This document shows, piece after piece, positions 33,567-45,515 of a DNA stretch of 64,000 bases (its first letter is position 1; every line of letters starts with the position of its first letter). The notes beneath the pieces were generated by a model. It did no database searches, was not told the DNA's origin, and saw only the letters and a program-made list of their open reading frames with translations. Location of the stretch: NCBI GenBank assembly GCA_025529335.1, contig JAMYHX010000016.1:62001-126000 (forward strand), given 5' to 3'. The position numbers and the translations under genes are program-made. The stretch is from Rhizopus sp. PT2906 (taxonomy: Eukaryota; Mucoromycota; Mucoromycetes; Mucorales; Rhizopodaceae).

Positions 33567-34208
33567 ATGAAGAAATTGAAGAGAGAAATTATGAATGACG
33601 AAGCGGCCGTGGCGGCCAAAAGAAGAAGGTTGGCTTCATTGACAGAAGCACATAGTGCTTATCTTTTTCTGTTCTATTGTTTTGTTTTCTTGTTGTTGTT
33701 TTTTTAAAGGATAAAGTATTTCATCACAATGCATACAATCATTCCTTTACATAATTTGATATCGAGTGGGAGAATGCTGCATTCAGGCAAATGAGATAAT
33801 AATGAGTAAATCTTACTTTGATAAAGTTATTGATCAGATAGGTTTTGATGGAGGGCAAATATTCTTCCAAATTTCCTCATACGCTACAACAGCTGAAATC
33901 GGAAGAACCTGCAACTTTGGTCAATGACCTTGCTTTAATTGAGGTAAATGCAAGTACGAGGGTTTATATACTACCAAACGTCTAATCTATTATTTTTCTT
34001 TTATTTTTCGAGGAGATGGTGGATGACTTAGAAAGTTAATGATAAACAGATAGAAAAAGAATCGAGTATTAATAGAATCATAACTGGAGAAAAAAGGAAG
34101 AAAGAAGTAATAATGGAGGAACGGCTGAGCGATATAGCTTGGGACGATGACAGTAACGAGGAGAGCGGTCATGATATTAATGAAAATAGTAATGACCAAG
34201 GTAGTTAA
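33567..34208 (+). pseudogene. Decayed multi-exon gene, unknown family
   Basis: Three coding-like blocks on the plus strand. 33567 onward reads MKKLKREIMNDEAAVAAKRR and then RLASLTEAHS. 33801-33942 reads MSKSYFDKVIDQI, then after a one-base shift EGKYSSKFPHTLQQLKSEEP and TLVNDLALIE up to a GTAAAT donor. 34046-34199 reads QIEKESSINRIITGEKRKKE and then RLSDIAWDDDSNEESGHDIN up to a GTAG donor. The blocks look like parts of one basic-then-acidic coiled-coil protein, but an in-frame TAA after EEMVDDLES and the one-base insertion prevent an intact product. The product is not recognised. Confidence 0.45.
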
Positions 34209-36059
34209 AATTAATATCAAGCATCTTTACACATATAAATGGTAAAGCTATTGATTAAACAGCCAACAGCCATGCATGCAAAGAAAAGCTAAAGCACAGT
34301 GTTTCCATATCAAATTGTCGTTTTTAAAATTTTTGCTTTTCGGTTGTGAGCCGCTCAATGTAGGTCCAATGTACAAGCTGCCCCAATGGCCACAATAGTG
34401 TCCTCAACACTCATTGCTTAATACCTTTCAGCAACCCTAGATTCTAGAGGAAGTTTTTAGATATTTCTTGCCTTCTTTAAGCTAGCCAAGGTAAAGCAAT
34501 GTCATAAAAGCATCAAGAGCCCGTAACGATAATAAATATTTAATATTTATGAATAAATAAGCAGTGAAAAGCGTAATAAGGACGATCGCTCTTTTCAAGA
34601 TTTCTCTAGTAAAACTATTTCAGCTCATTCCAAAAGAGCAATAATGTATGTACTCCCTTCCCATTTAATTAATAAATATAATCGATTTCTATACCTTTAT
34701 TACAAGAAAGGTCTACCAACACTGCAAATGTGTCAAGTTCAATGTTAGGTAGCGTGGTCTCTGCTCAGTTTGGCAGATTTTTTTTATCTGTGAAACTTGT
34801 AAAATTCAATTCTGACAATGCTTTTACTTGATACTACCCAAGCCCAGATATTAGAGGTTCCGCAGCTGTATTACGGTTGCATTATGAAAGCATGAGATAT
34901 TTTGAGCATTAATGACCTGATGATAGAGCATTAAATAAAAACCTCTTCATTACACGTAAAGAAAAGTGTTTCATAAATAAGCCTTAACTTAATCTGAACC
35001 CAGTTATCCGGTTTTACTAAATCCAACTAAATAATATCCAAGTACGCCCGATTATTGAGAAAATAGGTGTGGCGAAATAATATCCATGGTGTTGCAAACA
35101 TACGCACAATACCTGTCTTGAGACACCCTTGTCTTATCAATTTTGAAAAGAGCATGTCAATAGCTTGATATAGCAGTTATTTACACACTGCATGCTATCA
35201 TCAGTTTCCATCATCGTTACGCTCGTGCGTGAATTACAGCTTTATAAAATTGTGTTTCCATAGCATCGATAAGACCTAATAGCGTTATTTTCTTTTAAAC
35301 TTTCACCATGAGCTAAAAAAATCCCTCACCAATGGAATCTTCAAGTTATTGCACACTTTTTGGTCATTGTTGTTGTAATATAAACTCCCTTATTCATCTG
35401 CAATGGTCGAGCCTTGGCTTTTATGATTTAATTGTGTTAATCAATTTGTTGGACGCACAAAAAATCTATTTCTGTATATTCATGCTTTTTATTCTTATCG
35501 ATAGCCGCATTTTTGTGTACCTTGGCCCTTCGGAAAGGGGAATGAAACTTGGAGAAGGTTTGGATGTGTAAACATTTGTTTTGTACGACTGCTGCATATA
35601 AAACCGATCTACTCTATTGAAAGGTTGCCAAGATACAGCAAAGCCACTGATGTATCCTTTGTTGCTATGAGATACAACTGGTTTATGATTGCTTAATAAA
35701 AGAGGCTTCAATTTTATCAATATGAAAATATGAAAAAAGATTTGCTTGGGCGTTTCGGAAATCATCAAACCTGTTCTAGACTATACTACATGTGTGAGAA
35801 GGTATGACAATAAAGAGCGACAAACAAACAAACAGGGAGCAACAATAGCACGCTTAAATTCAACTAAACTGATGCAAGTTTTAAGTTAAAATTGTGTTAT
35901 ACTTGGAGATAACCTTGTTTAGTGGGTAAAAGATTTGATTGTTGAGAAATTTTATTTTCTGCCCGCCCAAAATACAAAGAAGACTAATTTAGTTAATGAT
36001 TTCACACGCTTTTCGGTTTGACAGAATAAAAAAAAAGATGCTGATATAGTCATTTATTA
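34209..36059. other. 1.85-kb AT-rich spacer without supported genes
   Basis: Mostly AT-rich. A 100-codon minus-strand ORF (35466-35768) has irregular composition and no recognisable motif. I see no terminal repeats, RNA gene or coding exon I can support. It is probably the decayed edge of the transposon island. Confidence 0.4.
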
Positions 36060-36893
36060 TTAGCTATCCAATCGTCGTCCTCTTCCCCAAGCATGTCTAC
36101 CAAACACGTTCGTATGGTTGTTTCTTGGTTGATTAGGAGAAGGAAAGATTCGGCGAAGGAAATCGGGTGTTTGAAGATAACGTCGTCCGCCTTGGCTTGG
36201 ATAGATCGTAGTTAAATAATGATAAATATGTGATGATAGCAGACCAACGATCGAAGCCTTGGGTATCTCGCCTCCTGACATGATAAAATCACTTGCAATC
36301 ATAGCCCAAGGAAGATAATACGCCTTCAATGAGAACTGATAAATAACATTCCCTTTTTTTTTTATCGACGATCTTTTTACCTTGAATCGAATTCCAAACA
36401 TGAACGATACAGGTACGTCACGATAATGTTGAGACCAGAGATAGGCTGCTGATAACAGGAGACCATCACTCAAGACGTATAGACTGATAAAACTAGCTGC
36501 AGCCAGCTGCAAACCTGAGGTAACGAGGTAAAAGAAGATGTAGTCTGCAGGCTGGTTTCGAAATACCTCAGTCTCGAGTTGTAGTGAATTTCGGTACAAG
36601 AAGAACACGTTGAATGCAAAACCTAAACTGAGTCTATTTACAAAAAAGCAACTCACGAGACGCCAAAGCTATTTCTATGATTAGACTCCCCATCTTTTTA
36701 TAATAACATTGATTACCTGTAATCTCTGTTTCACACCAGGCCAGTAAAGGATGAGTGATGACGGATGAATCAGACCAAGAGTTGATGCTGTAGTTGTTGT
36801 TATCATCAGAGTCAAGAGAGCTCTTGTGATGGGTGGAATGGAGCTGTACCACTCGATTAACTCATTACGTGGTGCTCGATTGACGGGCGGCAT
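36060..36893 (-). CDS. Derlin (Der1/Dfm1 family), ER-associated degradation
   Basis: Polytopic rhomboid-like pseudoprotease of the ER membrane that helps retrotranslocate misfolded proteins. Exons 36893-36717, 36668-36381 and 36323-36060 give 242 residues. Landmarks are the N-terminal NELIEWYSSIPPITRALLTL, LWRLVSCFFVNRLSLGF, YRNSLQLETEVFRNQPADYI and YYLPWAMIASDFIMSGGEIP, followed by GLLSSHIYHYLTTIYP. These are Derlin-specific, and no rhomboid Ser/His dyad is seen. The Gly/Arg-rich tail could contain a Cdc48-interacting motif, but none is clear. It starts 66 bp after the NudE stop on the same strand. Confidence 0.93.
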
Positions 36894-36959
36894 AGGTACT
36901 GTAAAGAAAGAAAGAGAAAGAAAGAGAATTGCGTACAAAGGGTGACTTGTTTTTATTTA

Positions 36960-38150
36960 TCATGGATTATTCATGTATTCAGAGGGGCGTCTTGCCTTGA
37001 TGTTGGAGAAACTGATAGAACTGACAGATCGAGTCGGTGAAGAAGGACGCGAGATGTAGTTGGAGGAGCTGTAAGAGGGTGGAGGATTGAGCAGAGGTGT
37101 GACGAGTGAGCGGCATGATTGCAGACGCGCTTCCAAACTCTAAAAAAATGTGAGCCATACATTTGTTTGATATAATCAAAAACGTACCCTGACGCGACCA
37201 ACCATATCTTGAACCATCTTGACAGGATTAGATGCAGAAGATGTTCGAGGTACTCTGCTTTGACGTAGATTATAAGGGTCAAAGTCAGGCGTTGACGATC
37301 GTTGATTCATTGCCTCTTGTTGTCTATTCTTCTTTTCAAGCTCTTGTAATTTGCTCTCGAGTTCTGTGATCATTTCTTTTTGTTTTATTGCCTGTGCGCG
37401 AGAGACAGATAGCTCCTGGTTGACCTCTAAGTAAACATTATTAGGGTGTCATGTTTATCTAAAAGTATATTATTGATTTTACCGTTCAGTTCATCCCTGA
37501 GTCGCTGTGCTTGTTCTGTTAGGTTATCTTTGGCAATGATTTCATTTTCGAGTATAGCATTTCTTTCAATGGCTTTATTGAGTTTCATTTCTAAATCTGT
37601 TAGAGAAGACGTCGCTGCCCTAGAGTGTATAAGAGTGAATGGAGAGAAGATAAGCAAGTAACCCTGCTTACCTTTCCGTCCTTTCCAAGTCATCATTATC
37701 CAGTTCTAATTCCAATATTTTCTTTCTAAATGACTCTTCGGTTGCTCTGAGAATATCGATCTCTCGTTGCATCTGCACCATCGTAATATTTTGCTCATGC
37801 TTAGATTCTGTGTATTTGCCCTAAAACAGTTTTGTCAGATGGTTTGTAAATAGGACAGCAACATTTACCTTCCAATCTTCAGCTTCTCTTTTATAATGTT
37901 CACAACGTGATTTCAAGTCATTATAAGCCTTTTCTGTTGTTTGGAGTTCCTTTTCGAGTTCTTCTTCCAATTCTCGAGAAGACACTTGAAATTCGTCAAG
38001 GGCAGCTCTTGTTTCCTGTAAGGTGCTCTCTAAGTTTTCAGCATGATTTCTCCAATAATCTAATTCTTCTTGAACAGATTCAAACTGCCTAAATGCGTGA
38101 TAAGTCGTAAAGTGTTTCAGATTTATATTTTATTATTACATTGAGCTCAT
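36960..38150 (-). CDS. NudE/NDEL1-like coiled-coil dynein regulator
   Basis: Scaffold binding LIS1 and dynein for nuclear migration. Exons 38150-38140 (11 nt), 38088-37869, 37820-37672, 37619-37483, 37426-37188 and 37139-36960 give 311 residues. The tiny first exon provides MSSM before QFESVQEELDYWRNHAENLE, the LIS1-binding start of the coiled coil. Heptad-rich sequence continues to about residue 190 with the conserved block FRKKILELELDNDDLERTER. A Ser/Pro-rich tail follows. Neighbouring Derlin is downstream at 66 bp. Confidence 0.9.
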
Positions 38151-38583
38151 TTGTGTATATTAAAAGGGGAGGGAAAGGATTGGATGTGTGTGAATTCACA
38201 AAAGGCGCCATTCCTAAGCAAACCCCATTTTGAACCCCATTTCAAAATATAACAAAACCTTAAAGTGAAGTGTCGGGAATATTTAATTATAAATAATAAT
38301 AACAAGTTCATCACATGCTTATTTATTAAAAAGTTACACTATAAAATGTCAAAACAAGTAATGCAATTCACACACCAGTGAAAAAGGGCGATAAGGGAAA
38401 AATTACTTCATGTTGATTTAAAATCTTAACCACGCCACTTAGTGTGTAACGCGGTCTGTGCTTCTAACTGTCGGATCGTATATAAACCATATTTTACTAT
38501 TTTCTCTCTCTCTCTCTTTTTCTTGTACAAACATATCTCTCTTTTTTTTTTTAACTCCAATTCCCTATTTCCTTTTTTATAAA
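38151..38583. promoter_or_regulatory. Divergent promoter NudE / REG1-like
   Basis: 433 bp between divergent start codons. It ends in a CT-rich tract typical of the leaders in this window. There is no ORF or RNA gene. Confidence 0.45.
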
Positions 38584-39487
38584 ATGAAAGCTGAATACTG
38601 TGTAGATTACTTGTCATATAAATGGAATACAGATGATCTAATACAAACTTATCGAGAGACTCGTAAATACTCCATTATCTGTAAATTAAACCACGATAAA
38701 CATGAAGATTATAAACACAAACGATTACAAAATGCACTTTGGAGAGAAATGGCAAGGAATTGTACATCCAACTTGAGTCAACCTAATAAGTTGGTCGATC
38801 CATCTTCAGTGAGCTGGTAAAAAGGAATTAATTTATTATTTATTATTTGTTATTAATATTCATAAACATAGGCAAAAGGAATCTGATATCACATGTAAGA
38901 ATTAATAAGAAAAAAAAGGAAAAGAAAGAATGTGTGTAATGTTAATATCAATTCTAGGGTTATATGGTCCTATTTATACAAATGAAACACAAACATACGC
39001 TGTACCTGCTTCTGACCATCTCCAAGGAATAAAGCCTGTTTTGAAAAAACATAGCACCATGATTGTGCAACCTACAGCATTACCGACTTGCTCCGACGAT
39101 ACCATGCTTGAATTATTCGATTATTACTCATCTTCATTCACAACAACAAGAAATAATAGCTTCAGCAGCATCTCATCATCATCCACAGCCACATCCACAT
39201 CGCATAGTACTAAAGTGGGTGTCTCTTTTAATCCAGAAATCATTGAAATTGAATACCAACCAGAATACCCAGTGTCGCCTTTGTTACAAAGTGAAGATGA
39301 AGAAGAGAGTAACAAAGAAGAAGATGATGATGTATGGTCATCTTTATTACTTTATGTTCAAAGAAATCATTCAGCTGTGAATATTTTTATTTTACTATTT
39401 AAATCATTTGTTTCCATCACAACCACTTGGTTACTATATCAACGCTTATCGAAATGGACTACCAAGAAGAAAAATTTCTGTAAATAA
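38584..39487 (+). CDS. Small REG1-like (DUF1752) PP1-regulatory protein, putative
   Basis: Exons 38584-38816, 38872-38894 (23 nt) and 38958-39487 give 261 residues. The N-terminal 100 residues match the fungal DUF1752 pattern seen in Reg1/Hex2: DYLSYKWNTDDLIQTYRETR, LQNALWREMARNC, and SSVSWQKESDITWLYGPIYT, the last spanning both introns. The tail has STKVGVSFNPEIIEIEYQPE, which includes a KVGVSF stretch like the RVxF motif that binds the phosphatase Glc7. A Ser-rich and then acidic linker follows, and a hydrophobic segment (VNIFILLFKSFVSITTTWLL) lies near the C-terminus. It is far smaller than yeast Reg1. A membrane-tethered PP1 adaptor is inference. Confidence 0.7.
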
Positions 39488-39725
39488 AAAAAATAAAATG
39501 ATTTTTTCATCCTTAAAATCGCGTGAGTGTGAAAAAGGGGAGCGGCTGTTAGATCTATTAACCGTAATCGGGTTATCAGTAAGTGACTTGCTTACGGAAG
39601 CCAAGTTAGGAAACATCGGGAAAATAAGTAAGATTATCCCTTGATTTTCCTAGGCTCTTTTATCTTTTCTCTTTTTCCTCTTTTACTTTCTATCTCTTTC
39701 TCTCTTTCCCCTTGTAATTCTTATC

Positions 39726-41018
39726 ATGAGCACTCAAAAAATTAATACCCATTATTCAACCAATAATATGATTCTTGATTATTTATTCTATCACTCTATA
39801 CAATCGCGATTATCACAAAAGCATATCAACATGGATAATAAAAATATTATAGAAACAGTAATCCATAGTAATGTCATATTTCTTTTTTGATTTTTGATTT
39901 TGCTTGCTCACACATTTGATATGTCTTTAGATATCCTCGCGAACCACAAGCAACGAAAAGACCCGACTATTCAACAAAGATTAAATCTGTGCCAACTCAC
40001 AAATTTAACTATGGGTCGTCCTTTCCATGTGACATTTTCTGCGCCCGTTACTCATCCATACCGATTCAGGCGAAAGATAAAAGACAACATCCACTTTTCG
40101 AAGCCATTCCAGCCTCTATTTTGTCGTCAACACAGACAACCCCATTGCTGTCCTCCAGCGACAGGCCCAGGACTGGCCGAAGCTATCCCTACGTTTTTAA
40201 AGACAAGCGCCAACATGCTCAGATCGGTTCTTGAGCAGAACAAGGATGTTAAGCTTTTGACGGTTGCCGGTCAACCTGTCATGGGCGGTGGTATGCCTCC
40301 TCGCTGGTACGATCTCTTTCTCGATCTACTCACTCAAGCAGCCATACAGAGCTACATGTGCGATGGACATGTTGGACTTGAGACCATATATGAAATATTC
40401 TCCTATGGTTATGTTGAAGATGAAGATGAAGAAGATAGTTTTGATGAAGAGGAAGAAGAAGATGAAGACGACAACATTTGGACAGTCAAGGCGGCTGACC
40501 ATCACTTACTTTTCCCAAAGACACGAACCATGTATCTCTTTAAGCTTCAAGTGCGACAACGAGAAAAAGAATTTGTTCAAGTGAAGGAAGGAGACACGCT
40601 CGAAAGTCACTTTATGGCATTGGAAAAACTTTATCCACTTGTTCCGTTTGAAAGGAATATGTGTGACTTTATTCAGATGCTATTGGAAAATATGGATATT
40701 CCTGCATTAGATAAGGTAAAAAAAAAAGTCATTTCCGCTCACCCACATTTTTGACTCAAATTTGTATTCACCCTCCTTGATTTTTAGTGTGACTCAAGCT
40801 GTCATCATGTGACCAGTCCTACTATTGCATCCCCTCAAGATGGCCCGGAAGAACTTCAATTCTCGTTGTACAAATATCCGAGTGACGGCTCTCTTCTTAT
40901 TCCAGATATCATTCAAGAAGACGACGTGTTGGCTCCTCAAAAGAAGCGAACTGCTCTGTCTGCCGAGTTACCAGAGAGAGAAACTAATAGTATAAAAAGA
41001 CAGCATTTGCCATCCTAA
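39726..41018 (+). CDS. Uncharacterised acidic-region protein
   Basis: Family not recognised. Exons 39726-39867, 39931-40715 and 40788-41018 join in phase to 385 residues. The first intron (GTAATG..TTAG) links MDNKNIIETVIHNILANHKQ to a long open frame. Visible blocks are PRWYDLFLDLLTQAAIQSYM, an acidic run (about residues 215-240) and FVQVKEGDTLESHFMALEKL, followed by YPLVPFERNMCDFIQMLLENM. The look is of a conserved helical protein of Mucoromycota. Between 39931 and 40190 other frames are also open, so the N-terminal third is less certain than the rest. Its stop lies only 4 bp from that of IDP1. Confidence 0.65.
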
Positions 41019-41022
41019 TAAT

Positions 41023-42616
41023 TTATTGACGTGCCTTATCAAGATTATCTTTGACATGCTTCATAAACTCAGCCGTTGTCACATAGTGTTCAGTCTTGAG
41101 ACTAATATATCATATTTATATCAATATTAATAAATCCATATTTGCATTATTTATTATACACTTACTTTTTACCGTGAATGGCTAAGGCCAAATCTTTTGT
41201 CATCACATTATCTCTTTGAACGGCATCAATACAAGCTTGTTCAAGATCTAACGTGAACTTGGTCAATTCTTTGTTATTGTCAAGGTTTGCACGGTGTCCT
41301 AAACCGCGAGTCCAAGCAAAGATAGAGGCAATGGGATTAGTAGAAGTGGGGTTACCCTAGCATACAACCCAGTTAGACAAATTACAAAGCTCATTCCGTA
41401 TGTTTACCTTTTGATATTCACGGTAATGGCGAGTGACCGTACCGTGAGCAGCTTCAGCTTCCATTGTCTTTCCATCAGGCGTAACCAGAACGGAGGTCAT
41501 CAAGCCGAGAGAACCGTATCCTTGAGCGAGAATGTCGGACTGGACATCACCGTCATAGTTCTTACAGGCCCACACAAATCCTCCCTTGGACTTGAGTGCT
41601 TGAGCGACCATGTCATCGATCAAACGGTGCTCGTACCAGAGGTTATTCTTTTCAAATTCTTGGCGGTACTCGCTTTGATAAATCTCTTCAAAAATGTCCT
41701 TGAATCTACCATCGTATTTCTTCAAAATTGTGTTCTTTGTGCTCATGTACAGAGGCATCTTTTTGCTGAGAGCCATCTGGAAACAGCTGTGGGCAAAACC
41801 TCTGATCGAGTCATTGGTATTGTACATGGCCATACCTACACCACCCTTCTCGGGGAAATCAAAGATGGTCCACTTTTGCGCTTCAGAACCATCAGCGGGT
41901 GTAAATGTCATTTCGAATTTACCCGGCTTATCTGTCACAAAATCCGTAGAGCGGTACTTTAGACAAGAGATTAGATCTTTTTATCTTTTTTAATGGCCCT
42001 TTTCTCTCTTGAATTACCTGATCACCAAAAGCGTGACGTCCGATGACAATAGGTTCAGTCCAACCAGGGACAATACGAGGAACGTTGTTCATGATGATCG
42101 GCTCACGGAAAACAGTACCGTTCAAGATGTTACGGATGGTGCCATTAGGCGATTTCCACATCTTTTTCAAATTGAACTCTATTATGCCATAAGTTTTCCC
42201 TTTCTCATTGCTGTGTATATACATTACCTTTGACACGAGCTTCATCAGGTGTGATTGTGGCACATTTAATACCGACGTTATATAACTTGATGGCTTCGGC
42301 TGCTTCAACAGTAACCTGATCATCAGTCTAAAATACACAAATAAATACACGCTTCGTTGTTTCTTTTGTTTATTGCTTGTATTACCGCATCACGATTTTC
42401 CATACCAAGATCGTAATACTTGAGATCCAACTTTAAGTAAGGGAAAATCAACTTTTCCTTGATGTCAGACCAAATGATACGAGTCATTTCATCACCGTCC
42501 AAGTCGACGACAGGGTTAGCAACCGTAATGCGTGATTGAGACGAGTAGTGCGCGCGAGCAACAGATAATGCGCTTACAAAAGGTTTACGACTAGCAGCGC
42601 GACAGAGACTAAGCAT
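41023..42616 (-). CDS. IDP1: NADP-dependent isocitrate dehydrogenase, mitochondrial
   Basis: Oxidatively decarboxylates isocitrate to 2-oxoglutarate, generating NADPH. Exons 42616-42386, 42327-42228, 42178-42018, 41956-41408, 41356-41166 and 41101-41023 give 436 residues. The N-terminus (MLSLCRAASRKPFVSALSVA) is a typical mitochondrial presequence, before VANPVVDLDGDEMTRIIW. Substrate and metal motifs KSPNGTIRNIL, REPI, and NYDGDVQSDILAQGYGSLGL (family signature) are present, as is AAHGTVTRHYREYQKGNPTS with the NADP-specificity region. The short introns and last exon were placed by frame and by the ending TTAEFMKHVKDNL. Confidence 0.97.
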
Positions 42617-42917
42617 ACTTTACACAATGAAAATAAAAAAAAGAGAGAAAAAAAAAAGATGATGGAAATAATGACTCAAGTTGGATATAGCGTGTGTTTG
42701 CTCTGACTTTAAATAAAAATATCCAATGAGACACCTTATTCAATGGACCTATTCATTTTTGTGCAGTCTTCATTGAAACCCTCTTTCTTTCTCTTTTTGT
42801 GCTGTCTATTTTCTTTCGTTTCCCTTGGCGCACACACAAATAAATTAATTTCCAAGCCCCATTAATATCCCGAAGCTTCTTTTAAGACGAAGCCTCCTTC
42901 TCTCTCTCTCTATTTTA
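42617..42917. promoter_or_regulatory. Divergent promoter IDP1 / PHP-domain gene
   Basis: 301 bp with pyrimidine-rich tracts near both starts. No ORF or RNA gene is visible. Confidence 0.45.
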
Positions 42918-44288
42918 ATGGAAACCCATAGACAAGCTGATAGTCATTCCGAAAACAGCGATACATCGATAACCAAAGACATGAGTCAACATTATACCCC
43001 TCTACAACAGTCTGACAATCAACAGAGGATGTCCCGATATTGGGCATTTTGGGCTCAGCATGATTACTTAGCAGGCTTCATCTATCGCCTATGCGCATTC
43101 ATCATCATCCTTGGCGTCCTGATCGCTCTTGGCCTCGGTCTCAAATATACAGATGGTTTACCTTCATCCGAGGATTTTTCCAACCTTCAATTCGATTGGA
43201 AGATTGATCCAAGTCAGACACTACGACCCTACAATCGTTCATTTCAGTATAATGTCCTTCTTGACGGTCATACGCATACAAAGTACAGTGATGGCAAAAT
43301 GAACGTTCGTCAATTGCTTGATTGGCACCTTGCAAATGGATATAATGCAGTCATTGTCACGTAAGAACTATGCGTGTATATTTGTGTACTTGGTTTTTTA
43401 TTATTTAATTAGTGATCATAATACAGTCAAAGGCGGAGTAGAAGCAGAGAAACTAGCTTTGGCCGAATACAATCAATCCATTGTCGTGATTCCAGGCATG
43501 GAGTATAGGTAAAGAAAGCATACATTTGAATCACTACGAGCTTGACACAACTTATTTGAAATAACTCTAGCTGCTGCCGGATCCACATGAACTTTATCGA
43601 CATTAATGAAACAGTACCTGTGACAGGACCTAACCCAACCGATCAAGAATTACAGCAAGTCATCCAAAAGGTTCATGCACTGGGCGGCCTTGTTATCGTC
43701 AACCATATTCCCTGGAGCAACACGACCGAGGCAGGGTACCAGCTACCAAGACTGCCCAACCACCCAAGCATCGACCAGCTGATCAGTTGGGGCGTTGACG
43801 GCTTTGAAATCGTCAATCAAGATGTCTTTGATATGGCTAGCTATCAAGCAGCTGTCGAGCATAATCTCATTCAGATGGTCGGCATGGACCTTCACCACCC
43901 CTCGGTCGGTGCACAGACGTGGCTGACGATCCAAGCGCCCAACATGACACGTACGGCCATTATGAATGAGATACGAAACAGACGAACATCATTCCTGTTT
44001 GATCCAGCCGGTACAAGACCTCGTGTGTATGTTGATGCACCCTATAGCTACAAGTTACTTACACCTTTACTCGCCTTGGGCGATTATTTTGGTATGTTCT
44101 ACGACGATTACAAGGGAATGTATAGTTTCCAAGGCACTTTTTGTCAGCCTGAGAGACTAAGTGTCAATGGAACCGTCATCGGTTGGTTTATGTTTTGGAT
44201 TTTCTTGTTTGTTCTCTCCTTTGAGGCCCTTCGCTGGGCCATCGTTTATGCAATAAATAAACGGAGATTGAAGTATCATACAACTTAA
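42918..44288 (+). CDS. PHP-domain membrane protein
   Basis: Putative metal-dependent phosphoesterase of the polymerase/histidinol-phosphatase superfamily. Exons 42918-43360, 43413-43508 and 43571-44288 give 418 residues. A transmembrane segment (LCAFIIILGVLIALGLGLKY) lies at about residues 58-77. The PHP metal motifs follow: LLDGHTHTKYSDG, VTDHNTVKGG, VIPGMEYSCCRIH, GLVIVNHIPW and MVGMDLHHPS. A second hydrophobic segment near the C-terminus (VIGWFMFWIFLFVLSFEALR) would leave the catalytic part between two membrane spans. Substrate unknown. The protein is probably in the secretory pathway, judging by N-glycosylation sequons (NRS, NET, NMT, NGT) in the loop. Confidence 0.85.
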
Positions 44289-44549
44289 ATAAACGCTGAC
44301 CCGGCCCGCACATGTCTGTTGATTTCCTTATTAGTAATTTATCTCGATTCTTTGAATGATAATTGTACGGCCTAGAAAGAAATAGAAAAAGTGAGGATAG
44401 CGGAAGATGAGGTGTATTAAGCAGGAGATAACGATGGAGTTATTGTGTTTTCTTTCTTCCTTTATTGATATATAATAAAGTAAGTGCTCAACTTGATGGA
44501 TGGATGAATGAAATATAAGAAACTAAGCATATGATCGAATTATTGTAGT

Positions 44550-45390
44550 ATGGCTGATTCTGCTACGGCCGGTAATCGTGGTAAATATTGGAAGATGCGT
44601 CATTTCGACATGTAGAAATCGACTAAACAACTCCTTTTTATTTCATTCAACAGGACGCGGAGGTTTTGGACGTGGACGTGGACGTGGTGGCCGTGGTGGC
44701 CGCGGACGTCGTGGTGAAGAAAAGAACGAATGGGTTCCTGTCACCAAGCTTGGTCGTCTTGTCAAGGCTGGCAAGATCAAGTCTATTGAAGAAATCTACC
44801 TCTTCTCTCTTCCCATCAAGGAATATCAAATTGTCGACTATTTCCTTCCCAAGCTCACTGATCAAGTCATGAAGATCATGCCCGTTCAAAAGCAAACCAC
44901 TGCTGGTCAACGTACTCGTTTCAAGGCCTTTGTTGTCATTGGTGATGAAAACGGTCATGTTGGTTTGGGTGTCAAGTGTGCCAAGGAAGTTGCTACTGCT
45001 ATCCGTGGTGGTATCATCCTTGCCAAGCTCGCTATCATCCCTGTTCGTCGTGGTTACTGGGGTTCCAGCCTTGGTGAACCTCACACTGTCCCTTGTAAGG
45101 TTTCTGGTCGCTGTGGTTCCGTCATGGCTCGTTTGGTTCCTGCTCCCAGAGGTACCGGTATTGTCGCCTCTCCCACCGCTAAGCGTGTCCTCCAATTGGC
45201 CGGTATTACCGATTGTTATACTACCTCTCGTGGTTCCACTCGTACCCTTGGTAACTTTGTCAAGGCTACTTTCGCTGCTATTGGTAACACCTATGGTTTC
45301 TTGACTCCTGATCTTTGGGAAGAAACTGAATTCCAAAGAGGTCCTTACCAAGAATTCTCTGATTTCCTTGCTCAAAAGCAAAGAAAGTAA
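44550..45390 (+). CDS. RPS2: 40S ribosomal protein S2 (uS5)
   Basis: Small-subunit ribosomal protein. Exons 44550-44580 and 44654-45390 give 255 residues. The intron falls just after the first ten codons (MADSATAGNR), a usual position in fungal ribosomal protein genes. The RG-rich N-terminus (FGRGRGRGGRGGRGRRG), KEYQIVDYFLPKLTDQVMKI, the S5 signature region and GITDCYTTSRGSTRTLGNFV are conserved. Codon choice is strongly biased (GGT, GCT, AAG, CGT, GTC), as expected for a highly expressed gene, and marks the optimal codons of this organism. Most long ORFs drawn in the other frames here are by-products of that bias. Confidence 0.98.
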
Positions 45391-45515
45391 ATATAGCAAA
45401 ATCATATCGATAATAAATAAGTTTTGATTTTATTTTTACAAATCAATGGATTTCGCTTTATACATCAGATATTATTGTTTTTGTGCCTGTGTGTATACAA
45501 ATTAGTATTATGGGT

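Noticed and set aside
35466..35768. 100-codon minus-strand ORF in the large spacer
   Set aside because: No recognisable motif, no splice context, irregular composition.
41411..41962. 183-codon plus-strand ORF inside IDP1
   Set aside because: Antisense to a conserved exon of isocitrate dehydrogenase; no independent features.
44647..45405. 252-codon minus-strand ORF opposite RPS2
   Set aside because: Shadow caused by the strong codon bias of RPS2; Ser/Thr-rich without any family match.
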